A stretch of 64,000 nucleotides of DNA from assembly GCF_036898095.1 (NCBI RefSeq), contig NC_090751.1:46421707-46485706 (forward strand), given 5' to 3'. The notes under the pieces are model-generated. The model saw nothing but the letters and a program-made list of their open reading frames with translations, was not told where the DNA came from and did not search any database. The position numbers and the translations under genes were made by a program. This document shows positions 1-9,954 of the stretch, piece by piece (position 1 is the stretch's first letter; each line of letters opens with the position of its first letter). This DNA is from Palaemon carinicauda (taxonomy: Eukaryota; Arthropoda; Malacostraca; Decapoda; Palaemonidae).

Positions 1-195
1 ATTATTATCATTATTATTATTATTATTATTACTATTATTATTATTATCATTATCATTATTATTATTATTACTATTTTTATTATATTATTATTATCTTTAT
101 CATTATTTTATATTATTATAACTATTATTATTATTATCATTATTATCATTATCAATTATCATTATTACTATTATTATTATCATTATTATTATTAC
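1..195. repeat. (ATT)n-type imperfect microsatellite
   Basis: Nearly continuous ATT/ATC/ACT trinucleotides from the first base up to the start of the adjoining MITE-like element. Short ORFs here (poly-Asn/Ile) are compositional. The array continues beyond the left edge of the window. Confidence 0.95.
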
Positions 196-873
196 CCTCC
201 GCCAGGAGGTTATGTTTTCGGTTCGGTTTGTTTGTTTGTTTTTTTCTTTCTCTGTTTGTCTGTCTGTCTGTGGACAACGTAGAGGCCACATTTCTACAAC
301 GGAATCACTTCAAACTTGCCAAGTAGTTCCCCAATGTGTATGGAAGAAACTGATTAAATTTTGGTCAAGGTCACCCCAAGGTCAAGGTCACAGGGGTCAC
401 TGGTGTCACTATGACATAAGTGGCCAATATCAAGAGACAGAAATAAAGCACTGACTTTTGCATAAGCCAACAGGGAAGTCCTAGTCCAGGCGCAACCCAT
501 GGGTGATGTTCAAATTTATAAAGGTCAAAGGTCAAGGTCATATTGGTGCATTATATCAATGTCATATTAAGTATCAGTGGCAAATGAACAAAGATCACTT
601 GAAGGTCAAAAGTCAAGCAGGTCACTTGAAGGTCAAGGTCACGTGAAGGTCAAGGTCACGTGAAGGTCAAGGTCACCTGAAGGTCAAGGTCACGTGAAGT
701 CAAGTACATTTGAAGATCAAGGTCACTTGAAGCCAAGGTCATGTGAAGGTCAAGGTCACGTGAAGGTCAAGGTCACTTGAAGGTCACGGTGAAGGTCAAG
801 GTCATGTGAAGGTCGAAGTCACATCAATTCATGATTCTAGGACATATGGCGCTCTAGGTCACCTTGGCGGAGG
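196..873. mobile_element. MITE-like element with short inverted ends and internal AGGTCA minisatellite
   Basis: The block begins CCTCCGCCA (196-204) and ends with its reverse complement TGGCGGAGG (865-873); both ends abut ATT-rich DNA. It has no coding capacity: the 80-codon ORF at 212-454 starts in a (TTTG)n/(TCTG)n stretch and matches no family I know. The interior from about 362 to 830 is a degenerate minisatellite built on AAGGTCAAGGTCACNTG. Non-autonomous elements carrying internal minisatellites are known in invertebrates; the superfamily here cannot be named because no transposase or clear target duplication is visible. Confidence 0.55.
362..832 (+). repeat. Minisatellite of AAGGTCAAGGTCAC units
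   Basis: Repeat period is mostly 14-21 bases. By eye there are eleven exact TCAAGGTCA words and two CCAAGGTCA words, all on the plus strand, and several units are joined by CACGTG. The units are densest between 600 and 830. TCAAGGTCA is the extended half-site known for NR5A/FTZ-F1 and ERR-type nuclear receptors; binding here is only a possibility. Confidence 0.85.
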
Positions 874-907
874 TATGTCCTCTACGAGGACCATGTCCGC
901 GTTCAGG

Positions 908-1110
908 ACTTGCTCACTTGTTATTATTATTATTATTATCATTATTATTATTATAATTTTTTATTATTATTATTAGCTAAGCCTACAACCCTAGTTGGAA
1001 AAGCAAGATTGCTACAAGCCCAAGAGCTCAAACAGGGAAAAATAGCCAAGTGAGGAAAGGAAATAAGGAAATAGATAGACGATATGAGAAGTAAATGAAC
1101 CATTAAAATT
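908..1110 (-). mobile_element. LINE 3'-tail fragment with ATT microsatellite tail
   Basis: An ATT array (908-975) runs into GCTAAGCCTACAACCCTAG and the conserved block that reads, on the minus strand, as the end of a 3' UTR. The same tail occurs in this window on the plus strand at about 1500-1620 and on the minus strand at about 1985, 2108, 18600, 35130 and 37045, always beside an ATT/TAA array. That pattern fits a LINE or LINE-mobilised 3' end with a (TAA)n tail. Confidence 0.7.
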
Positions 1111-1229
1111 AGATATCTTAAAAAAACATTAACAACATTAAAACAGATATTTCATATGTAAAGTATAAAAAGACTTGCTTAACAACAACAACAACAACAA
1201 CAGCCACAACTATTACTACTATTTGCAGT

Positions 1230-1620
1230 TGATTCTAATAGTCCAGGCCTTCTCCATCATGATGCTCAATACTACACAGTATTCTAGAAGTTTTATTCCA
1301 GCTGTAACAGGTTGTGGAATGATCTTCCTAATCGGGTTGTTGAATCGGTGGAACTTCAAAAGTTCAAAGTTGCAGCAAATGTTCTACAGTTGAAAAGGCT
1401 GACATAAGTCTTTTTATAGTTTATATGTGAAAGATCTATTTGAGTGCTGTTATTGTTCTTGAAATATTTTATTTTAATTGTTCATTACTCGTTAAATAGT
1501 TTTATATATTTCCTTATTTCCTTTCCAAGCAGGGCTATTTTTCCCTGTTGGAGCCCTTTGGCTTATAGCATCCTGCTTTTCCAACTAGGATTGTGGCTTG
1601 GCTAGTAATGATAATAATAT
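1230..1620 (+). pseudogene. 3' end of a CR1/RTE-like LINE: C-terminal codons, 3' UTR and (TAA)n tail
   Basis: Frames in 1270-1380 contain SFIPAVTGC followed in another frame by a WNDLPN-like stretch, the usual C-terminal signature of non-LTR reverse transcriptase polyproteins (a substitution or frameshift breaks it). This is followed by a 3' UTR and the tail block ending TTGTGGCTTGGCTAGTAAT with a GATAATAAT tail. The same C-terminal and UTR segment is seen in reverse, split by another LINE, at 35130-35312 and 36676-36830. Only the 3' end is present, as expected for a 5'-truncated LINE. Confidence 0.6.
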
Positions 1621-2390
1621 TATCAATGATACCGATAATATCGTAATAGTCTGATAGTGTTTGCAAGTGGAGAAAGTAAAGTAATAAGGGTAAATTGAAA
1701 CCAGTAAATTGTAGCCAGTGATTCTAGCCTGAAAGCCTTGTAAATGTTATAAAGTCTCTCTTAGAAAATATCTGGGAGTGATTTCAGCCTTCTGGAAGCG
1801 TTCTAAACGTTTTAGTGGCAGTGCAGTATGTCTACAATGTTTAGAACGCTTCCAGAAGGCTAAATTCACTCCAAGGTATTTGCTTAGTGTCTCTATAACG
1901 TTTACAACGCATCTAGAAGGCTATGATATTATTAGTATTATTATTATTATCAATATTATTATTAATATTATTATTATTACTTGCTAAGCTACAACCCTAG
2001 TTGGAAAAGCACTCTTAAGATATTTGCTTAAAGATCTCTATAACGTTTACAACGCATCTAGAAGGCTATAATATTATTATTATTATTAATATCATTATTA
2101 TTACTTGTTAAGCTACAACCCTAGTTGGAAAAGCAGAATGCTATAAGCCCAGGGGAGTTGGAAAAGCAGAATGCTATAATCCCAGGGGGCCCCAACAAGG
2201 AAAATAGCCCAGTGAGGAAAGGAAACAAGGAAAAATAAAACATTTTAAGAACAGTAACAACGTTAAAATAAACATTTCCTATATAAACTATTAAAACTTT
2301 AACAAAACGAGAAGAGAAATTAGAGAAAATAGTGTGCCCGAGTGTACCCTTAAGCAAGAGGCAATGTAAAGGCTGGGGCAACTAAAGTAG
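1621..2390. repeat. Cluster of LINE-tail fragments and ATT arrays
   Basis: 1780-1925 contains two diverged copies of a short phrase (GTTTACAACGCATCTAGAAGG, spaced about 140 bp, second at about 2045). 1930-1985 and 2071-2107 are ATT arrays, each followed by the ACAACCCTAGTTGGAAAAGC tail block in minus orientation; the last runs to about 2390 and also includes the GTGTACCCTTAAGCAAGAG phrase found at 18790 and 37150. No gene is supported. Confidence 0.65.
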
Positions 2391-2676
2391 TTGATCCGTA
2401 GGAGTGACTATAAAGGATGGTGGTCAAAGGAGAGAAAAGGCGAGCCAAGACTAACAGCAAGAAAGGCAGTAGGATTCATGCAAAATATGGATAAGAAAAT
2501 TGACTTAGTGGGAATATATGACGATATTGATGAACCAACTCCCCATTATGAAAATAAGTTGTGCATGTTTTCGTGGAAAATGTATAATAGGTACATTGTT
2601 GAACAAACTCCCCTTTATGAGAATGATTTGTGAATGTTATTTTCATGGAATATGTACATTGGTGACACTGTTGAAC
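2391..2676. other. Unclassified sequence before the gap
   Basis: Contains a two- to three-fold imperfect tandem of about 55 bp (GTGCATGTTTTCGTGGAAAA and relatives at 2560, 2590 and 2640). No coding or mobile-element similarity recognised. Confidence 0.5.
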
Positions 2677-3176
2677 NNNNNNNNNNNNNNNNNNNNNNNN
2701 NNNNNNNNNNNNNNNNNNNNNNNNNNNNNNNNNNNNNNNNNNNNNNNNNNNNNNNNNNNNNNNNNNNNNNNNNNNNNNNNNNNNNNNNNNNNNNNNNNNN
2801 NNNNNNNNNNNNNNNNNNNNNNNNNNNNNNNNNNNNNNNNNNNNNNNNNNNNNNNNNNNNNNNNNNNNNNNNNNNNNNNNNNNNNNNNNNNNNNNNNNNN
2901 NNNNNNNNNNNNNNNNNNNNNNNNNNNNNNNNNNNNNNNNNNNNNNNNNNNNNNNNNNNNNNNNNNNNNNNNNNNNNNNNNNNNNNNNNNNNNNNNNNNN
3001 NNNNNNNNNNNNNNNNNNNNNNNNNNNNNNNNNNNNNNNNNNNNNNNNNNNNNNNNNNNNNNNNNNNNNNNNNNNNNNNNNNNNNNNNNNNNNNNNNNNN
3101 NNNNNNNNNNNNNNNNNNNNNNNNNNNNNNNNNNNNNNNNNNNNNNNNNNNNNNNNNNNNNNNNNNNNNNNNNNNN
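2677..3176. other. Assembly gap of exactly 500 N
   Basis: All bases are N. The round length indicates a placeholder rather than a measured distance. The left part of the DIRS-type element is probably hidden here, so its 5' terminus cannot be examined. Confidence 1.
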
Positions 3177-4341
3177 GATAAGCTGGGTTCAGTTCCCCTA
3201 GAGGAGGTAGAATTCTGGCCCAGCAAGGCATCATATCCGGACTGCTATGTCCGGCTGAGGAAAAGAACCAGCTTCAAGGGAGGAGACAGAGCCGAAGGAG
3301 GTCATTGTTATGGACCACGCTAAGGCTCAAGCCCTACTTTCATCCTCGATGAAAGAGAGGGGCTTCTCGAATTCGAAGGTAGCTGCATTGAGCAAGAAGC
3401 TCCCTTCGTTTGTGTCCTCTCCTGATAGAGCCTCCCCTTTTTACAGAAAGGGTTTACGGCTGTCCTAAAGGCAGTCGAGGCCGGCAAGCCTTGCCCCTCC
3501 CTGGAGGAGTGTAAACCCTTGTCGCTGGCTCTACCTATGGACCACAAAGACTGGAAGGATGTCCATCTAACATTCTCAGTGGGAAAGTTGGAGGCTGATA
3601 TTGCCGGACGGCAATTCGGCGAGGACCTCCCCAAGCTGTCCGAATCTCTTTTACGAAGAGAGTTCGAGACAAAAGAAAGACTGGCTGCCTCAATGTCTCA
3701 TCAGACTACTCTCGAGACGATGGCAAGTGACCCAAGGTCCATGAAATGTTCATGGTAGTGGCTAAGTCTCACTTAGCCACAGTGACGAAGGACCTTTATA
3801 ACTTCGTCAAGGCAAGGAGAGCTTGCAGGGAGTTCGTGTTCACCGGGGCTTCGGTGAGACACGAGCCAAGGAAGTTAATCTCCTCCAACATTTGGGGAAA
3901 AGACCTTTTCCCTACCGATGTGGTCAAAGAGGTTGTTGATAAGGCCGCCGTGGAGAATAGAAATCTTCTCCAGAAGTGGGGCCTGGCTATCAAAAGAAAA
4001 TCTTCCCCGGATGAGGGTCCTCAACCAAAGAGGAAGAATATGAAGACTAGGCTACCATCTCGGCCAGCCAAGCCTTATAGACAGCAACAGCAACTGCAAT
4101 TGCCTTTGCCTCCAGTGCCCCAGTTGGTGGCACAAACCCCGACTGCCTTTCAGTGGGTACCCCAGGCGGGTGCCAGGTCAGTCAACCACATTCGCCCCAA
4201 CGTTCGAAGGGACAGTCTTCTTCCTTTCGTGCAAAACCTAGAGGAGCAGCCAGAGGCTCGTCTAGGCGCCCCTCAAGGGGAAGGGGATTCAGAGGTGGTC
4301 GTGGTCAGGGAGGCAAGACCTCAGGACGGCAGTCCAAGTGA
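3177..4341 (+). pseudogene. gag: DIRS-type retrotransposon Gag-like ORF (frameshifted)
   Basis: Structural protein of a tyrosine-recombinase retrotransposon. Three frames together look like one Gag: a frame reading out of the gap to 3323, the 79-codon segment at 3519-3758, and the frame from 3746 (start MFMVVAKSHLATVTKDLYNF) running through a Q/P-rich linker near 4080-4140. The C-terminus is best read in another frame at 4153-4341, where an Arg/Gly-rich tail (RGRGFRGGRGQGG) ends in a stop, as expected for a nucleic-acid-binding Gag tail. The frame from 3746 also runs on into RT, so Gag and RT overlap. The frame changes near 3745 and 4150 indicate decay, although the second could partly reflect natural ORF overlap. 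Confidence 0.65.
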
Positions 4342-5447
4342 AATGATACCGGTAGGAGGGAGACTGATGAAATTTTGGGATCGCTGGACCTTTCGATCCC
4401 TGGGCCCAAAGCCTACTCAAGAATGGACTGGGTTGGAGCTGGTACAGCACTCCACCCCCATGCCTTCGGTTTTTTCCAACACTCCACCCCCATTTTTGGA
4501 GGAGTACGTTCAAGAACTGTTGGAGAAAAATGTGATCCGAAAGGTGAAGTCCATCAAATTCCAAGGGAGGCTGTTTTGTGTTCCCAAGAAAGACTCGGAA
4601 AAGCTCAGAGTCATTCTGGACTTGTCACCACTCAACAAGTTCATAGTGAATTGCAAATTCAAGATGCTAACACTGCAACACATAAGGACCTTACTGCCCA
4701 AGAGGGCATACTCAGTCTCTATAGACTTGTCAGACGCCTATTGGCACATTCCAATCAGCCGTCGACTCTCCCCCTACCTAGGATTCAGGCTACAACGAAA
4801 ACTGTACGCCTTCAGAGCCATGCCATTCGGGGCTAAACATAGCCCCAAGGATTTTCACGAAGCTTGCGAGCGCAGCTCTCAAACAATTACGCCCTAAAGG
4901 GAATTCAGGTAGTAGCCTACCTGGACGACTGGCTGGTGTGGGCAGCATCCGAGACCGAATGCTTGCAAGCTTCCAGTCAGGTGATCCAGTTCCTAGAGTA
5001 CCTAGGCTTCAAGATCAACAAGAAAAAGTCTCGACTTTCTCCATCCCAAAAGTTCCAGTGGCTGGGAATCCACTGGGACCTTTTGTCACACAGTTTCTCC
5101 ATCCCAATGAAGAAAAGGAAGGAGATAGCGGGCTCTGTCAAGAGACTTCTAGATTCCAAAAGGATATCAAGACGCGAACAGGAGAGGGTACTAGGCTCTC
5201 TCCAGTTTGCTTCAGTGACAGACCCAGTGCTAAGAGCACAGCTAAAGGATGCAACCGGAGTTTGGAGAAGGTATGCATCAAACGCGCGAAGAGACCTGAG
5301 AAGACCAGTGCCGCCTCGGCTACGTACTCTTCTCAGACCTTGGTCCCAAGCCAGACATCTAAAGAAGTCTGTTCTTCTTCAGCCACCTCCCCCGTCGTTG
5401 ACGATTCACTCAGACCGCCTCAAAGGAGGGATGGGGAGGTCACTCTC
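4340..5447 (+). pseudogene. pol: DIRS-type reverse transcriptase (frameshifted)
   Basis: The frame from 3746 to 4897 contains LRVILDLSPLNKF, then SVSIDLSDAYWHIPI (first catalytic aspartates) and FRAMPFGAKHSPKDFHEAC, all typical of DIRS-group RT. It stops at 4897. The next RT block continues in a different frame from about 4900 (VVAYLDDWLVW, the catalytic YLDD box, then FLEYLGFKINKKKSRLSPSQ and FQWLGIHWDL) to about 5440. At least one small indel near 4870-4905, probably an extra base in the AAAGGGAATTC stretch, separates the two halves. The order of motifs and the downstream recombinase exclude Gypsy or LINE RTs. The element cannot make full-length Pol as it stands. Confidence 0.85.
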
Positions 5448-6150
5448 ATCGGAAAAAAAGTCCAGGGGACTTGGTCCAAGCTATTCAGGACCTTTCATAT
5501 AAACTTTCTAGAAGCTATGGCAGTGCTCCTTACCTTAAAGAAAGTCTCCCCGCGTCACTCGATCCACATAAGATTGGTGACAGACAGCGAGGTGGTTGTG
5601 AGATGCTTGAATCGACAAGGGTCGAGGTCACCACCTCTCAACCAAGTGATGTTAGCCATTTTCCGATTGGCGGAAAAGAAGAAGTGGTACCTGTCGGCAG
5701 TTCACCTTCAAGGAGTCCGCAATGTGACAGCGGACGCTCTATCCAGGTTCACACCGATAGAGTCGGAATGGTCCTTAGACGCAGGATCATTTTCCTTCAT
5801 TCTGAATCAAGTCCCAGAACTGCAAATAGACCTCTTTGCGACGAAAGACAACAAGAAGTTGCCCCTGTACGTGTCCCCGTACGAGGACCCCTTAGCGGAA
5901 GCAGTGGACGCAATGTCCCTCGACTGGAACAGATGGTCCAGGATTTATCTGTTCCCTCCTCACAACCTTCTGTTGAGGGTCCTCAACAAACTGAGATCCT
6001 TCAAGGGGGGTAGCGGCAATAGTGGCCCACAAGTGGGCGAACAGCATGTGGTTCCCCTTGGCGTTGGAACTACAGATGAAGTTCGTGCCGCTACCACATC
6101 CAGTTCTGACCCAGCGAGTCCAGAAGTCGACTGTCTGCGCTTCATTACAG
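5448..6150 (+). pseudogene. DIRS-type RNase H and methylase-like (MT) region
   Basis: Reading moves into a third frame at an A-run near 5452-5459. NFLEAMAVLLTLKK (RNase H Glu), LVTDSEVVVRCLN (Asp) and NVTADALSRF mark the RNase H domain. It is followed by DLFATKDNKKLPLYVSPYED and IYLFPPHNLL, the conserved region of the DAM-methylase-like domain of DIRS1/PAT-group elements. After FKGG the sense reading shifts by one at a run of Gs (6004-6010), continues in another frame as a HKWANSMWFPLALELQ stretch, and returns to the original frame by about 6150. A 737-codon open frame starting at 4938 covers this region, but its first ~170 codons are the wrong frame of RT. Confidence 0.8.
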
Positions 6151-7151
6151 AAAACCCAGACCCTGCAGCTCATGATTTTCTCGCCCTAGCGGTGAGAAAG
6201 CGCTTCGGGATTTCGAAAGCCAGCATAGACTTCCTAGAGGAATACAAGTGCAAATCGACTAGAAGGCAATATGAGTCATCTTGGAGAAAATGGGTGGCCT
6301 TTGTAAAGGCAAAGAATCCGCAGGAGATCTCAACAGATTTCTGCTTATCTTTCTTCATCCATCTCCATGGCCAAGGATTGGCAGCTAACACGATTTCAGT
6401 GTGTAAATCGGCTTTGATGAGACCCATTTTATTTGCCTTCCAGATCGACCTAGGTAACGAGATCTTTAATAAAGTTCCGAAAGCCTGCGCTAGGCTCAGA
6501 CCTTCAGCACCTCCAAAGCCCATCTCATGGTCTTTAGACAAAGTTCTTCATTTCGCCTCCTTGTTGAGCAATGAAGAATGTGCGTTAAAGGATTTGACGC
6601 AAAAAGTTATTTTCCTATTTGCACTCGCGTCCGGGGCCAGGGTTAGTGAGATCGTAGCCCTCTCGAGAGAGGCAGGTCGTGTTCAGTTCCTGGATGGGGG
6701 GGAGCTGAACCTGTTTCCGGATCCTACGTTTCTCGCTAAGAATGAGTTACCCACCAACAGGTGGGGTCCCTGGAGAATCTGTCCTCTGAAAGAAGATGCA
6801 TCTCTATGTCCAGTAGAATGCCTAAAGGTCTATCTTCGTAGAACTTCAGACTTCAAGGGTAGTCAACTATTCAGGGGAGAAACATCAGGCTCAAATTTAT
6901 CTCTGAATCAACTCAGAGCGAAAATGACATATTTTATTCGCAGAGCGGATCCTGACAGTACACCCGCAGGTCACGATCCGAGGAAAGTTGCCTCATCCCT
7001 AAATTTCTTTAATTGTATGGATTTTGAACATCTCCGTTCATACACGGGCTGGAAGTCTTCCAGGGTGTTCTTTCGCCACTATGCGAAGCAAGTAGAGGAA
7101 CTTAAGAGATCTGTGGTAGCAGTGGGTCGTGTAGTTAACCCTACTGTTTAA
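6151..7151 (+). CDS. DIRS-type tyrosine recombinase (YR) domain, intact frame
   Basis: Phage-integrase-type recombinase that joins a circular DNA intermediate into the genome, the hallmark of DIRS elements (no DDE integrase, no 4-6 bp target duplication). The N-terminal SAM-like core-binding part is seen as YKCKSTRRQYESSWRKWVAF and GLAANTISVCKSAL. Catalytic residues are visible: Arg in FALASGARVSEIVALS (codon 6639), HDPR (His 6972, Arg 6981) and the nucleophilic Tyr in VFFRHYAKQ (7080). Stop at 7151. It is the least damaged part of the element, but the upstream frameshifts separate it from RT. It probably belongs to the DIRS1/PAT group rather than Ngaro because of the MT-like region. Confidence 0.88.
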
Positions 7152-8066
7152 CTCTGCGAGGAACAGTGGTCTTAATTGGGACGATTAAGCCCAGGGTGAG
7201 TGTGTAGGTACATACTGTACTACAAACTAAATGAGGGCACCAAGTGCCCATATAGACTGTTCCTTCCTTCAAAGGTGAACCTTGCATAAGTTCAGACATG
7301 TGTGCCAAGCGTTTCTAACGCTAATGTGATTGATTTGTAATACAGATTTTTTATGACTTGATACCTTGGTATCTCATTAAAGTGGTGTTTAATGGTTTTT
7401 CTTTCAGATAAACAAGTTCTGTTTACTATCATACTTATGCTTAAAGTTTTGGGTTACCCTCTTTTATATAAATATATATATTTGTTGTTAACCTGTCTGT
7501 TTATTATCTGTCAATAAACTTGTTCTTGAGAACCTTGCGTCTCTTTCACCTGTGTCAATTTATTGGTATAATTGAGCATTTTAATTCTATGTATCTTATC
7601 TGGGATAATTCTGATAGAATTGTTCTGTTTTGCAAGCTATGTTGCATTGGTTTATGTAAGTCCCCTAATGGGAGGACTCCGTCCCATAAAGGGACGAGGG
7701 CGGTTTTATTAGTTTCTTCCTATGCGGATATAAACCTTTGTCCAATACAAGTATTGTGCGGATGACTGGTCAATATATTGACGCAGTGGTTCTATACAAA
7801 CTATGCTTTACTTAATATAGGGCGAGACCACTATATTAGCTTGCCTGGTATTCATACATAGATATATGTACTCTTCGAGACTTTCCAGAGTCTAGTAGGA
7901 CTCTTCCCTGTAGGGGGCAGGAAGCTCTAACATAGTTTATAGTTAGTTGAAAAGATGTATAACGGTAACATCTTAGGTCTCTAGGTCTAGTCGACCGGGA
8001 ATAAATATCTCCGGGGAGTACGGCACGTTCTGAGAATCCACAGATACAGTAATGCTCTGGTACACT
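7152..8066 (+). other. 3' non-coding region of the DIRS-type element
   Basis: No ORF resembling a domain. AATAAA occurs at about 7512 after a T-rich stretch and could be a polyadenylation signal. The sequence then runs without obvious boundary to the palindrome at 8067. I assign it to the element by proximity only. Confidence 0.45.
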
Positions 8067-8160
8067 TCCATCAGGACGACATGGCTTGAGCCCAAAAAAC
8101 GGATTTTGAGCGAAGCGAAAAATCTATTTTTGGGTGAGATAGCCATGTCGTCCTGATGGA
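8067..8160. repeat. 94-bp palindromic hairpin with perfect 20-bp outer arms
   Basis: TCCATCAGGACGACATGGCT (8067-8086) is the exact reverse complement of 8141-8160. Inside lies an asymmetric core (GATTTTGAGCGAAGCGAAAA) with imperfect complementary CCCAAAAA/TTTTTGGG shoulders. The right-hand 63 bp recur inverted at 8548-8610. Confidence 0.9.
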
Positions 8161-8610
8161 CCCGCCCTTGCCTTTCTAAGAAAGGGCTGTAGGACCCCTC
8201 CCTACATACAGTATCTGTAGCACCTCGTGTACGCTACAAGGAATACAGATGGCGCCAGGATTGGCGCCAGGCACGCATACGAATCGGGGGATAGGGATGC
8301 CTTGGGAGCGGCTCCCCTTTTTCTTTCCCGAATTCGTATCTCGTCAATCTCCCTCCTACGAGACGAATCTCTATTCAGGTCGTAGATTGCCATGTGACGT
8401 GTCTAGAATACGTCCTCTGATATGTCGCGATATCCCTTTCACGAGGGATACTCGCTCCAGGAGTTAGAATTCTGGTACCTTAAGGTAAATTCTCTGGGAA
8501 TATCGCCGTAGTTGTAATATACCCTAGGAAGCTACCCTATAGGAACTTCCATCAGGACGACATGGCTATCTCACCCAAAAATAGATTTTTCGCTTCGCTC
8601 AAAATCCGTT
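8098..8610. repeat. 63-bp perfect inverted repeats enclosing 387 bp
   Basis: 8098-8160 and 8548-8610 are reverse complements over all 63 positions by eye. The enclosed 8161-8547 holds a short direct repeat (GGCGCCAGGATTGGCGCCAGG region at about 8251-8271) and no gene. The pair could be terminal inverted repeats of the DIRS-type element, or a separate foldback or MITE element; the other end of the DIRS element is lost in the gap. Confidence 0.8.
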
Positions 8611-8795
<185 letters not shown>

Positions 8796-9134
8796 TAGTT
8801 ATCATAAGTAAGCTTGTTTAGGACGTTAAGTAGCACAATCTTGGAGATTATAACAACTTAGGTTATGTGTAGAGATAGTGATGTCTAAACTCACCCCTCC
8901 TAAATTAAAGTATGTAGTATTTATTATTAATATATTGACTTACTTTGAACAGCAAATCAAGGTATCTGGTCTAAAATCGATCTTTATTCCAAACACATGA
9001 AAATTCTGATTCATAAATTAGCGAAATCTTTTATCAGTTAAATTGGTAGGTAAGTTTGAACTAGACTATTATACCTTTGAAGAAGTTCTACAAAACTATT
9101 ACCTTAGCGTGTAGAAGCATAGATTAACGACAAG
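8796..9134. other. Unclassified AT-rich sequence
   Basis: No ORF, repeat or motif that I can support between the TA array and the hAT-like candidate. Confidence 0.5.
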
Positions 9135-9803
9135 CAGGGTTAAACATTTTTTTTTCTTTAAAAAAAGAAAAATATTTTATTTGATTTAAAGCGGATTTTT
9201 TTTATTTAAATTTTTTTTTCTATGATATTTATTTCCTGCTGCTGATTATTTGTATTAGTCTTATGAGGGATTTTATGGTATTAAACTTTATCAATGTAAA
9301 ATGAAACCATAGTTTAATATACATCACTCAAGATGAGTTTTTCTCTTAAAAACCAAAATTCAGACTAATCGGAGTGGGCAAGTTATGGTACCGGTAACTA
9401 GTACATACACAAAAACAACCCAAATTGCAATCAAGCCAAATATAAATATACATCAATTTTAATATGCACTAAACAATAAGAAATGAAACTATAAATATAT
9501 TAAGGGCATCTCCATGTGCGTACTGTACTAACAAAATTAAAATAGTTCCTATAAACGCTGTTAAAAAATCAAAACCTTTATAATTTGTACACTTGTTACA
9601 ACTTCAATTTTTAAGAACATCAAGTTTACCGGAAATGTTATAGCTATTAATTATGGTTTTGTTTATTTGTTGCAATGATAGATAGTAACTAGTTTTGGAA
9701 GTTTTCTCTTTTCCAAGACAATTTCTGACCATATTTCATTTGAATTTAAATCTTGATTTTTTATTCTTATTTGAATCATTTGATTTAAATCAAACCAGCC
9801 CTG
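9135..9803. mobile_element. Candidate non-autonomous hAT-like element (669 bp)
   Basis: The left end starts CAGGGTTAAAC and the right end reads, inverted, CAGGGCTGGTTTGATTTAAA; both are followed by AT-rich GATTTAAA-type sequence. Flanking 8-mers are ACGACAAG (9127-9134) and ACGCCAAC (9804-9811), 6 of 8 identical, compatible with a decayed 8-bp hAT target duplication. No transposase ORF. The terminal match is short, so this is tentative. Confidence 0.45.
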
Positions 9804-9954
9804 ACGCCAACACAAATGTTACCTTCAATATATTTCAGTACTGTACATGATATACACATTTGACGTCAAGAGGAGACTACCCACAATATGATTTGGTGTG
9901 TCTGCTTGGTCGTTTTCGAGATATTTTCTTCCTTTAACCGCTAATTCTAATTTA

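Noticed and set aside
600..830. CRISPR array (regular short repeats)
   Set aside because: Units are contiguous minisatellite repeats without unique spacers of constant length, in a eukaryotic repeat context.
2476..3323. ORFs of 200-250 codons around 2700-3200
   Set aside because: Most codons are unknown because the frames cross the 500-N gap.
4938..5447. N-terminal ~170 codons of the 737-codon frame as a domain
   Set aside because: This stretch is the wrong frame of RT; sense in this region is in the frame with YLDD. Only the part from about 5448 is coding.
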